From positions 186,001 to 250,000 of the forward strand of contig NZ_JBIAOU010000007.1 of the NCBI RefSeq assembly GCF_042879035.1: DNA of 64,000 nucleotides. Reading direction: 5' to 3'. The translations under genes and the position numbers were made by a program. The first letter of the stretch is position 1; every line of letters begins with the position of its first letter. Shown here one piece after another: positions 48,586 through 56,438 of this stretch. The stretch comes from Rhodococcus_G sp042879035. GTDB lineage: Bacteria > Actinomycetota > Actinomycetes > Mycobacteriales > Mycobacteriaceae. The notes beneath the pieces were generated by a model. That model ran no database searches. It saw only the letters and a list, made by a program, of their open reading frames with translations, and was not told where the DNA came from.

Positions 48586-48631
48586 CCTGTGCGTGCGCGT
48601 GGTGGCCAGGGCTACCGAGGTCACGCACAGG
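48586..48631. repeat. Palindromic repeat element, copy 2; shared terminator between convergent genes
   Basis: CCTGTGCGTG (48,586-48,595) pairs with CACGCACAGG (48,622-48,631). Inside lies GGTGGC-CAGG-GCTACC (48,601-48,616), an inner hairpin almost identical to the interior of copy 1 on the opposite strand. It fills the 47-base space between the convergent ferritin and GntR genes and overlaps the last codons of the latter. Confidence 0.6.
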
Positions 48632-49340
48632 GGCTGATTCCCTCGTAGTAGCCGCGGATGTGGTCGAGGATCCGACGCTCCGCCAGTTGCGGGTCACCGG
48701 CCTCGACGGCCTCGATCAGGCCGCGATGCTCGTGACGGAGACGGGCGCAGGTCGTCGGCCACCGGGCGGCGTCGACGCCGCCGACCACGTACGCCTCGAT
48801 CGACTCCCGCAGGCCCGCCATCATCGCGGCGACCACCTGGTTCCCGGCCGCGTCGGCGAGGGTGACGTGGAACTGCGCGTCGAGAATCAGGAACTCGGAC
48901 GCGGACAGCGCGCCGTCGTCCATCGAGTCCAACAACTCCACGGCGGCGTCGAGGCCCGGGGCCGGCCGCCGCGCGGCGAGGGTCCGCACCACCTCGGATT
49001 CGAGAACGAGACGGGTCTGCACCACGTCGGACACCGGAAAGCCCTGCGCGGCAACCTGCATGCGCATCAGCATCGACATGCCCCCGGTCGGCCGCGCGAC
49101 GATCATCGCGCCCGCGTTGGGGCCCGAGCCGGTCTGGGCGCGCAGCAGGCCCAGCGCCTCCATCACCCGCAGTGCCTCCCGCACCGACGATCGTCCGACG
49201 CCCAGTTCCGCGGCGAGCGCGCGTTCGCCCGGCAGGCGTTGCCCCGGGCGGACCTCCCCCGCGACGAGCATCTGTTCGAGCCGGGCGAGTACCTGCTCCC
49301 ATGCGCGGGTGCCGGACTGCGGGGACGACTGATCGGACAT
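48621..49340 (-). CDS. GntR/FadR-family regulator of the lutABC operon, 239 aa
   Basis: A winged-helix GntR domain (about residues 12-80; VRPGQRLPGERALAAELGVGRSSVREALRVMEALGLL) is joined to an all-helical FCD effector domain with the metal/ligand His residues (DAQFHVTLADAAGNQ, RHEHRGLIEAVEAGD). It is divergent from lutABC. The 160-base gap has two GTGGTCTGACCAC palindromes of the TNGTNNNACNA type bound by LldR-like FadR proteins. L-lactate or pyruvate is the likely effector. The ATG at 49,340 lacks a ribosome site but follows TAGGCT by eight bases, so the mRNA may be leaderless. Confidence 0.9.
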   Translation of the reverse strand: MSDQSSPQSGTRAWEQVLARLEQMLVAGEVRPGQRLPGERALAAELGVGRSSVREALRVMEALGLLRAQTGSGPNAGAMIVARPTGGMSMLMRMQVAAQGFPVSDVVQTRLVLESEVVRTLAARRPAPGLDAAVELLDSMDDGALSASEFLILDAQFHVTLADAAGNQVVAAMMAGLRESIEAYVVGGVDAARWPTTCARLRHEHRGLIEAVEAGDPQLAERRILDHIRGYYEGISPCA

Positions 49341-49372
49341 GGGGACCGAGCCTAGGTGGTGACGGGTGTGCC

Positions 49373-49389
49373 GTGTGGTCTGACCACAG
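49373..49389. promoter_or_regulatory. LldR/FadR-type operator O1
   Basis: TGTGGTCTGACCACA is a perfect 15-bp palindrome at 49,374-49,388 around a central T. It fits the TNGTNNNACNA rule of lactate-regulator sites and lies just upstream of the regulator gene's promoter. Confidence 0.75.
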
Positions 49390-49463
49390 CACCGTACCCG
49401 AGGCCCCGCACCGATGTCGAGACTCGGATCCCGGTCTTGCCACACCACCCCGACCGTGGGTTA

Positions 49464-49480
49464 GTGTGGTCTGACCACAC
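49464..49480. promoter_or_regulatory. LldR/FadR-type operator O2
   Basis: GTGTGGTC-T-GACCACAC is a perfect 17-bp palindrome, 91 bp from O1 centre to centre and 20 bases before the lutA start. It overlaps the likely -10 region (TTAGTGT) of lutABC. The two sites could be bridged by a regulator tetramer. Confidence 0.8.
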
Positions 49481-49500
49481 CGACGACCGCGGAGATCCAC

Positions 49501-50256
49501 ATGCGTATCGCGCTGTTCGCCACCTGCCTCGGGGACACCCTATTCCCGGACGCCGTCAAGGCCACCGCCCGCCTGCTCACCCGGCTCGGGCACGACGTCG
49601 TCTTCCCGCCCGGCCAGACCTGTTGCGGCCAGATGCACGTCAACACCGGCTACCAGCCCGACGCGCTGCCGCTGGTCGCGAACTACGCCGACGAGTTCGG
49701 CGATCCGTCGATCGACGTGGTCGTCGCACCGTCCGGGTCGTGCGTGGGCTCGATCCGGCACCAGCACGAGATCGTCGCGTCCCGCTACGGCAGCCCCGCG
49801 TTGCGCGAGCGCGTCGACACGGTGAAGACGAAGACGTACGAACTGTCCGAACTGCTCGTCGACGTCCTCGGTGTGACCGATGTCGGGGCGTGGTTCCCAC
49901 ACCGCGTCACGTACCACCCCACCTGTCACTCCCTCCGGATGCTCCGGGTCGACGACAAACCCCTCCGGCTGCTGCGCGCGGTCCGCGACATCGACCTGGT
50001 CGAGCTCCCCGAGGCCGACTCCTGCTGCGGATTCGGCGGCACCTTCGCGATCAAGAACGCCGAGACGTCGACCGCGATGCTCGCGGACAAGATCCGCAAC
50101 GTCGCGGGCACCGGGGCCGACTCCCTGTGCGCCGGTGACTCGTCCTGCCTGATGCACATCGGCGGCGGCATGTCCCGGCTTCAGATGGGGACCCGCACAA
50201 TTCATCTCGCCGAGATCCTGGCGTCCACCGAGCCCGCCCTGGAGGTCTCCGCATGA
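49501..50256 (+). CDS. lutA: L-lactate oxidation complex, Fe-S subunit LutA
   Basis: This 251-residue protein has two CCG domains (TCCGQMHVNTGY and YHPTCHSLR with DSCCGFGGTFAIKN), the cysteine-rich motifs that hold an unusual Fe-S cluster in GlpC/HdrB-like proteins. With LutB and LutC it oxidises L-lactate to pyruvate. It is first in a tight operon; the stop overlaps lutB (ATGA). The ATG at 49,501 follows GGAG. Operator O2 sits on the promoter. Confidence 0.93.
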   Translation: MRIALFATCLGDTLFPDAVKATARLLTRLGHDVVFPPGQTCCGQMHVNTGYQPDALPLVANYADEFGDPSIDVVVAPSGSCVGSIRHQHEIVASRYGSPALRERVDTVKTKTYELSELLVDVLGVTDVGAWFPHRVTYHPTCHSLRMLRVDDKPLRLLRAVRDIDLVELPEADSCCGFGGTFAIKNAETSTAMLADKIRNVAGTGADSLCAGDSSCLMHIGGGMSRLQMGTRTIHLAEILASTEPALEVSA

Positions 50257-51767
50257 GCTCCGTGAGCCTGGGTCTGCCCGCCGTTCCGCCGCGCGCACCG
50301 CAGGGTGTCGGGTTCCTGCGCGGCACCGAGACGTTCCCGAAGGCGGCGCACCACGAACTCGCCAACGCCCAGCTGCGCCGCAACATCGGCAAGGCCACGC
50401 ACACGATCCGCGCCAAACGACTGCGCGTGACGGGTGAACTCCCCGACTGGGAGGCCTTGCGCGACAGCGGTTCCGCCATCAAAACCGAGGCGATGAACCG
50501 GCTTCCGGAACTGCTCGAGCAGCTCGAGGAGGCGGTCACCGCCCGCGGCGGTGTCGTGCACTGGGCGGCGGACGCCACCGAGGCCAACGCCATCGTCACC
50601 GACCTGGTCCGTGCGACCGGCTCCACCGAGGTCATCAAGGTCAAGTCGATGGCCACGCAGGAGATCGAACTCAACGAGCACCTCGAGTCCCACGGCATCA
50701 CCGCCTACGAAACGGATCTCGCCGAACTGATCGTGCAGCTCGGCCACGACAAGCCGTCGCACATCCTGGTGCCCGCGATCCACCGCAACCGCTCGGAGAT
50801 CCGCGAGATCTTCCTGCGGGAGATGCGCGGCGTCGACCCCGACCTCGACGACAACCCGGCGCACCTCGCCGCGGCGGCCCGGAAGTTCCTGCGCCACAAG
50901 TTCATGACCGTCCCCGTGGCGGTGTCCGGCGCGAACTTCGGCATCGCCGAGACCGGCACCCTCGGCGTCGTGGAGTCCGAGGGCAACGGACGCATGTGCC
51001 TGACGATGCCGCAGACGCTGATCACCGTGATGGGCATCGAGAAGGTCCTGCCCCGGTTCGCGGACCTCGAGGTGTTCCTGCAGCTGCTGCCGCGGTCGTC
51101 GACCGGGGAACGGATGAACCCGTACACCTCGATGTGGACCGGCGTCACCCCCGGCGACGGGCCGCAGGAGTTCCACCTGGTGCTGCTCGACAACGGCCGC
51201 ACCGCCGCCCTCGCCGACGAGATCGGACGGCAGGCGCTGCACTGCATCCGCTGCTCGGCGTGCCTGAACGTGTGCCCGGTCTACGAGCGCACCGGCGGGC
51301 ACGCCTACGGCTCCACGTACCCGGGGCCGATCGGTGCGGTGCTCACACCGCAACTGGCCGGGATGGACGCCGACGACGACCCCAATGCGACGCTGCCGTT
51401 CGCGTCGAGCCTGTGCGGCGCCTGCTTCGACGCCTGCCCGGTCAAGATCGACATCCCGTCACTGCTGGTCGAACTGCGTCACCAGAAGGTCGAGAAGGCC
51501 GGACTGACGGCCGAGCGGGTCGCGATGAAGGCGGCGTCGGTGGCGATGACGTCGGCCACGCGATTCACCCTGGCGCAGAAGGCCGCCGGGCTGGGCCGGC
51601 TCGCGGCGGGCCGAAAGGGGAAGATCTCCACGCTGCCGCCACCGCTGAACGGCTGGACCGCCGCCCGCGACATCCCGGCACCGCCGAAGCAGACGTTCCG
51701 GCAGTGGTGGGACTCGGACGAAGGCCGGGCGGCACTGGACGCGGCACGGGAAGAGGGACGCAGATGA
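50253..51767 (+). CDS. lutB: L-lactate oxidation complex, ferredoxin-like subunit LutB
   Basis: This 504-residue protein has an N-terminal LUD domain (EANAIVTDLVRATGSTEVIKVKSMATQEIELNEHLE, SGANFGIAETGTLGVVESEGNGRMC) and a two-cluster ferredoxin segment (CIRCSACLNVCPVY and CGACFDACPVKIDIP, about residues 330-400). A C-terminal helical tail follows. It carries electrons from lactate oxidation toward the membrane quinones. It overlaps both neighbours by ATGA, as expected for equal expression of the complex. Confidence 0.95.
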   Translation: MSSVSLGLPAVPPRAPQGVGFLRGTETFPKAAHHELANAQLRRNIGKATHTIRAKRLRVTGELPDWEALRDSGSAIKTEAMNRLPELLEQLEEAVTARGGVVHWAADATEANAIVTDLVRATGSTEVIKVKSMATQEIELNEHLESHGITAYETDLAELIVQLGHDKPSHILVPAIHRNRSEIREIFLREMRGVDPDLDDNPAHLAAAARKFLRHKFMTVPVAVSGANFGIAETGTLGVVESEGNGRMCLTMPQTLITVMGIEKVLPRFADLEVFLQLLPRSSTGERMNPYTSMWTGVTPGDGPQEFHLVLLDNGRTAALADEIGRQALHCIRCSACLNVCPVYERTGGHAYGSTYPGPIGAVLTPQLAGMDADDDPNATLPFASSLCGACFDACPVKIDIPSLLVELRHQKVEKAGLTAERVAMKAASVAMTSATRFTLAQKAAGLGRLAAGRKGKISTLPPPLNGWTAARDIPAPPKQTFRQWWDSDEGRAALDAAREEGRR

Positions 51768-52387
51768 GTTCGCGGGAGACGATCCTGTCGCGGATCCGGG
51801 ACGCGCAGACGCTGGCACCGCCTGCGCCGCAAGAGATTCCCCGCGACTACCGGACCGGCCGGGTGATGCCGGACGCCGAACGCGTGGACCTGCTCGTCGA
51901 CCGGCTCGTCGACTACAAGGCCACGGTGCACCGGTGCGCGCCGGACGACCTCCCGGCCACCGTGGCCCGGGTGCTCGGCGACATCGGCGCCCGCCGTGTC
52001 GGTGTTCCCGCGGGACTGGACGATTCGTGGCTGTCGGGGTTCGCCGGCGAGGTCGTGGTGGACTCGGCCGACATCCCGGCGCCGCGGTTGGCGGAGCTGG
52101 ACGCCGTCGTCACGGCGTCGACCGTCACCTGCGCCGAAACCGGCACCATCTTCCTCGACGGCAGCGCCGACCAAGGGCGACGGGCGCTCACCCTGGTCCC
52201 GGACGTGCACGTGTGCGTCGTCTCCGTCGACACCGTCGAGGTCGGGGTGCCCGAGGCCCTTGCGCGCCTCGTCCCGGACCGGCCGACCACCCTGATCAGC
52301 GGACCGTCGGCGACCTCCGACATCGAACTCGAACGGGTCGAGGGCGTGCACGGCCCCCGCAACCTGCACGTCGTCATAGTGCGCTGA
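51764..52387 (+). CDS. lutC: L-lactate oxidation complex, LUD-domain subunit LutC
   Basis: This 207-residue LUD-domain protein starts MSSRETILSRIRDAQ. It has VGVPAGLDDSWL, the conserved VTASTVTCAETGTIFLDGS block and PDVHVCVVSVDTVEVGVPEAL. It completes the LutABC complex. The ATG at 51,764 overlaps the lutB stop. The stop at 52,385-52,387 falls directly before the corrupted G-run sequence, so the gene itself is intact but its terminator is unreadable. Confidence 0.95.
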   Translation: MSSRETILSRIRDAQTLAPPAPQEIPRDYRTGRVMPDAERVDLLVDRLVDYKATVHRCAPDDLPATVARVLGDIGARRVGVPAGLDDSWLSGFAGEVVVDSADIPAPRLAELDAVVTASTVTCAETGTIFLDGSADQGRRALTLVPDVHVCVVSVDTVEVGVPEALARLVPDRPTTLISGPSATSDIELERVEGVHGPRNLHVVIVR

Positions 52388-52622
52388 AGGCGCAGTGGTG
52401 GGGGGGGGGGGGGGGCCGGGGGGGGGGGGGGGGCGCGGCGCCGCGCCGGCGGGGGGGGGGGGGGAGGGCGGTCGGGGGAGGGNNNNNNNNNNGGGGGGCC
52501 GCCGCGCCCCCCCCCTCCCCCCCGCCCGCCCGGCCGCAATTCAAACGCAACCCCGCCGCGGGGTTCGGGCGGGGGGGGGGGGGGGCCCCGGCCGCCCCCC
52601 CCCCCCCCCCCCCCCCCACCAC
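52388..52622. other. Assembly gap with poly-G/poly-C artefact
   Basis: Ten Ns at 52,483-52,492 lie within long G-runs on the left and C-runs on the right. This is the pattern left when two-colour sequencers report lost signal as G from reads entering the region on each strand. The outer edges, GCGCAGTGGTGG and CCACCACTGCGC, are inverted copies, so a strong hairpin between the convergent lutC and TetR genes may have stopped the reads. No biological content should be read from it. The true length is unknown. Confidence 0.85.
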
Positions 52623-53222
52623 TGCGCGGAGCGCCTTGCGGGGGCGGTACTCGACGATGGTGAAGGCCAGGGAGACGTAGCGTTCGACGAGGTCGTTCTG
52701 GGAGAGTGCGCCGTCCGGCCGGTACCACTCGGCGATCGCGTTGCAGGTCGCGATGATCGTGCGCCGGGCGTCGTCGGGATACGGCGTCAGGAACTGCCCG
52801 TCGGCCAGTCCACGCTCGATGATGCTGCGGAACCGGTCGGTGGCCTGCACCTCGTGGTCCCGGTACCGCTGCTCGTGCTCCGGATCGAGGTTGCGGCGTT
52901 CGGTCAGGCCGATGCTGCTCTTGGCGGGGTGCGTGGCCCGGAAGCGGACGGTCGCCTCGACCAGAGCCTCGAGCTGCTCACCCGGATCGTCGCCCGCCGT
53001 CGCCAGCGCCTGGTGGCAGGCGTCGGCATAGGCGGCTAGGCCGTCGTCGAGGAGTGCGACGAGCAATTCCTGCTTGCTCCGGTAGTAGTAGTACAGCGCT
53101 GACAGGCTCAGCCCTGCGCGCTGGGCGATGGTGCGGATGGTGGTCGCCGCGTAGCCACGCTCGGTGAACTCGGCACGGGCCGCTTCGAGAATGGCGACCT
53201 GGCCGGGCGGTTGCGTGCGCAC
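52623..53222 (-). CDS. TetR/AcrR family regulator, 3' end lost in the gap (about 200 aa seen)
   Basis: The N-terminal DNA-binding domain is clear: VAILEAARAEFTERGYAATTIRTIAQRAGLSLSALYYYYRSKQELL (about residues 9-53). A helical effector domain follows (YADACHQALATAGDDPGEQLEALVEATVRFR, RSIIERGLADGQFLTPYPDDARRTIIATCNAIAEWYR). It is a FadR/KstR2-like layout often tied to acyl-CoA metabolism. The real stop codon is lost in the poly-G noise. The GTG at 53,222 has GGAG nearby. It is divergent from the acyl-CoA synthetase operon and probably controls it through the repeats at 53,319 and 53,404. Confidence 0.82.
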
Positions 53223-53318
53223 TGGTCTCCGATCGGTGGAAAAGTGTCCGGGGCGACCCTCGGATGATCGACGACGTTCATTCAAGCACGCGGTCGAGGC
53301 GGAGCCGAAGGGCTCTCC

Positions 53319-53343
53319 ACTTAACGATTGTACAGTACGGTAG
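53319..53343. promoter_or_regulatory. TetR operator candidate, direct-repeat copy A
   Basis: ACTTAACGATTGTAC shares 13 of 15 bases with the copy at 53,404, 85 bp away. Both lie in the 236-base gap between the divergent TetR and acyl-CoA synthetase genes. Confidence 0.45.
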
Positions 53344-53403
53344 CCGATCCGGCCCCAAGAACCACACGATATTCGACAAACGGCCCGAAAACAGGGCTTC
53401 TTC

Positions 53404-53433
53404 ACTTAACGTTCGTACGATAAGCTACGAACG
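53404..53433. promoter_or_regulatory. TetR operator candidate, direct-repeat copy B with inverted repeat
   Basis: ACTTAACGTTCGTAC repeats copy A. It also contains the perfect inverted repeat CGTTCGTA (53,410-53,417) and TACGAACG (53,426-53,433). The TAAGCT between the arms may be the -10 box for the acyl-CoA synthetase gene 25 bases further on. Confidence 0.5.
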
Positions 53434-53458
53434 AGAACGCTCGAGACAAGGACCGCCG

Positions 53459-55151
53459 ATGACGACCACCCGACGCCCCGTCGGCATGCCCTCCGGACTC
53501 ACGTATCCCGCGGCGGACGTGGGTTCGCTCCTCGCCGGGTCGGCGCGACGCTACCCGGACAGCGTCGCACTGCGCGACGGCGACCTCACCCTGACGTTCG
53601 CGGAGCTGCACGACCACGCACTGCGGGTCGCCCAGGGCCTGCGTGAGCGCGGCATCCGTCCCGGCGACGCCGTCGCACTGTGTCAGCCGAACTCGGCCTG
53701 GTTCACGGTGACCTACTACGGAGTCCTGCTGGCCGGAGCGACCATCGCCCCGATCAACCCGACGCTGCCCCGCCGCGGTCCGCGACCAGCTCGAGGAGAT
53801 CGGGGCGGTCGCCGCCGTCGCGCACCCAATCACGGTCCCTCTGCTGCGGGCGGCCGACGTGGCCACGCTCGGGTGGGTCGTCACCGTGCCGGGAACCGCG
53901 GCCGCACCGGCCGGGCCCTCGGACGCGACCGCCGGCACCGTTCCCCTCGCGGACCTGCTCGCAGCCGATCCGGCTCCCGGCCCAGCGGTCTCTCCGGACA
54001 GCGTCGCGCACCTGTCCTTCACCGGCGGGACCACCGGACGGTCCAAAGCGGTGCAGGTGCTGCACCGCAACGTCGTCGCCAGTGTCCTGCAGATGGCGTG
54101 CTGGCGGACCGCGAGCACACCCGCCGTCGACGAGCAGGGCGCGGTGTACCTCACGCCCGTCCCCGCGGCGGCGACGCGGTACATGTCGCCGCTGGGCGAC
54201 AACTGCTCGGTGACGGTCGCGCCCCTCTTCCACGCCATGGGGTTGGTCAGCCAGAACATCAACGTGCTGGTCGGTGGAACCGCTGTCCTGATGGGCCGGT
54301 TCGCGCCCGACCGTTACCTCGATCTGCTCGAGCAGCACCGTGCCACGCAGATCTCGGGATCGCCCGCGTTCTTCCACGCCCTGCTCGCCACCCCCGGCCT
54401 CGCCGCCCGCGATCTGACGTCGGTGCTCTCGGCCACCTCCGGCGCCGCACCGATCGACACCACCACGCTCACGGCGCTGCGCGAGGTCTTCCCCAACGCC
54501 ACCATCGTCGAGTCGTACGGGCTCACCGAGGCGACGCTGGGCCTGTGCTCCGGACTGTTCGACGACGAGAACCCGGCGCCGGTCGGGTCCGTCGGCGTCC
54601 CCGTCTTCGACACCGAGGTCGAGATCCGGGACCCCCTCGACCCCGAGACCACCGTCGCCGCCGGTGAGGTCGGAGAATTGTGGGCGCGCGGCCCCCAGAT
54701 CACCGCCGGTTACCTCGGCCACCCGGAGCTCTCCGCCGAACAGTTCCGCGACGGGTGGCTGCTCACCGGCGACCTCGCGCGGGTCGACGAGAGCGGGAAC
54801 GTCTTCATCGTCGGGCGGGCGAAGGACATGCTGATCTACAAGGGCTACAACGTCTATCCCGGGCAGCTCGAGGAAATCCTGAGCAGGCACCCCCTCGTCG
54901 CACAGGCGTCGGTGATCGGGGTGCCCGCGGGCGAGGCGGGCGAAATACCCGTCGCCTACGTGGTTCTCGCCGATCAGGCCGTACCGGATTCCGCGACTGC
55001 GGACGCGCTGATCGCTCACGTCGCCGAGCGGGTCGCGCCGTACCAGAAGGTGCGCGAGGTCCACTTCGCCGACGCGCTGCCCACCTCCGCCGCCGGGAAG
55101 ATACTCAAAACCGAACTGCGACAGCTACATCAGGCCGCGCACACCGCCTGA
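53459..55151 (+). pseudogene. Acyl-CoA synthetase (AMP-forming), one-base frameshift
   Basis: The gene encodes an ANL-superfamily ligase of about 563 residues when the frame is repaired: N-terminal ALRDGDLTLTFAELHDHALR, SFTGGTTGRSKAVQVLHRN for phosphate binding, YGLTEATLG, DGWLLTGDLARVDESGN, and the hinge and Lys region PTSAAGKILKTEL. At the C-run 53,768-53,771 one extra C shifts the frame between PINPTLP and AAVRDQLEEIG. All downstream motifs are intact, so a recent mutation or a consensus error is more likely than old decay. AAGGA precedes the ATG at 53,459. It heads an operon with acyl-CoA dehydrogenase and thiolase. Confidence 0.8.
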
Positions 55152-55198
55152 CCCGACTCCGGCACACCCGAACCAGACCACACACGAGAGGAACCGCA

Positions 55199-56356
55199 GT
55201 GCAGCGCACGATCTACAACGAGGACCACGAGGCCTACCGGAAGACGATCCGCAACTTCATCGAGAAGGAGGTCGTCCCGGTCCACCACGAGTGGGAGGCC
55301 GACGGCCACCCGCCGCGCGAGTTCTACAACAAGCTCGGCGAACTCGGCGTCCTCGGCATCCAGGTCCCCGAGGAGTTCGGCGGCGCCGGCGAGACGAGCC
55401 TGAAATGGGCCGCCATCACCATGGAGGAGTGCGCCCGGGCCGGCGTGTCCTTCGGCAACGCGTCCGTGCACACCAACCTCATCCTCCCGTATCTGCTGAA
55501 GTACGCGACCGACGAGCAGAAGCAGCGCTGGCTGCCCGGCTTCGCGTCCGGCGAGATCATGACCGCGATCGCGATGACCGAGCCCGGCACCGGATCCGAC
55601 CTCGCGGGCATGGCCACCGTCGCGAAGCTGTCCGAGGACGGCTCCCACTACGTGCTCAACGGCGCCAAGACGTTCATCAGCGGCGGCGCCCTCGCCGACC
55701 TGATCCTCGTCATCGCCCGCACCTCCCCGGCCACCGAGGAGGACCGCCGCCACGGCCTGACGATCCTGTGCGTCGACACCACCTCCGAGGGCTTCGCCGT
55801 CGGCCGCAGGCTGAACAAGATCGGCATGAAGGCCTCCGACACCGCGGAACTGTCCTTCACCGACGTCAAGGTGCCGGTGGAGAACGTCCTCGGCGAGGAG
55901 GGCAAGGGTTTCTCCTACCTGTCCCACAACCTGCCGCAGGAACGGCTCATGATCGCGCTCGGCGGCTCGTCCACCGCCGCCGCCGCGCTGCGGTTCGCCA
56001 TCGACTACGTCAAGGAGCGCACGGTGTTCGGCAAGCCGGTCGCCTCGTTCCAGAACTCGAAATTCGTTCTCGCCGAATGCGCCACCGAGGTCGAGGCCAT
56101 GCAGATCATGGCCGACCGGGCCCTCGAACTCCACGACGCCGGTGAACTGAGCATCGCCGATGCGGCGAAGGCCAAACTGTTCTGCACCGAGGCCGCGGGC
56201 CGGGTCATCGACAAGTGCCTGCAGCTGCACGGCGGCTACGGCTACATCCTCGAGTACCCGATCGCCCGCCTGTACGCCGACACCCGCGTCTCGCGCATCT
56301 ACGGTGGAACCAGCGAGGTCATGAAGACCATCATCGCCAAGTCCATCGGCCTGTAG
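55199..56356 (+). CDS. Acyl-CoA dehydrogenase, 385 aa
   Basis: This FAD-dependent enzyme introduces the alpha,beta double bond of an acyl-CoA. Visible signatures are AIAMTEPGTGSDLAGM (FAD and substrate contact), FISGGALADLILVIART, the catalytic-base region LQLHGGYGYILEYPIARLYADTRVSRIYGGTSEVMK near the C-terminus, and ERTVFGKPVASFQN. Chain-length preference cannot be read. A GTG at 55,199 with GAGAGGAA upstream opens the fold (VQRTIYNEDHEAYRKTIRNFI). It follows the synthetase gene by 47 bases and precedes the thiolase by 82, forming a compact beta-oxidation operon. Confidence 0.94.
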   Translation: MQRTIYNEDHEAYRKTIRNFIEKEVVPVHHEWEADGHPPREFYNKLGELGVLGIQVPEEFGGAGETSLKWAAITMEECARAGVSFGNASVHTNLILPYLLKYATDEQKQRWLPGFASGEIMTAIAMTEPGTGSDLAGMATVAKLSEDGSHYVLNGAKTFISGGALADLILVIARTSPATEEDRRHGLTILCVDTTSEGFAVGRRLNKIGMKASDTAELSFTDVKVPVENVLGEEGKGFSYLSHNLPQERLMIALGGSSTAAAALRFAIDYVKERTVFGKPVASFQNSKFVLAECATEVEAMQIMADRALELHDAGELSIADAAKAKLFCTEAAGRVIDKCLQLHGGYGYILEYPIARLYADTRVSRIYGGTSEVMKTIIAKSIGL

Positions 56357-56438
56357 ACCCACCCCGTCACAGACCACCCCGTCACCGACCCACCCACCGG
56401 CCCCAGCAGTACCAACGCCGAAACACCAAGGAGCAGCA

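Noticed and set aside
52388..52622. GC-rich low-complexity repeat or glycine/proline-rich protein
   Set aside because: The flanking Ns and strand-symmetric G/C runs show it to be a sequencing artefact.
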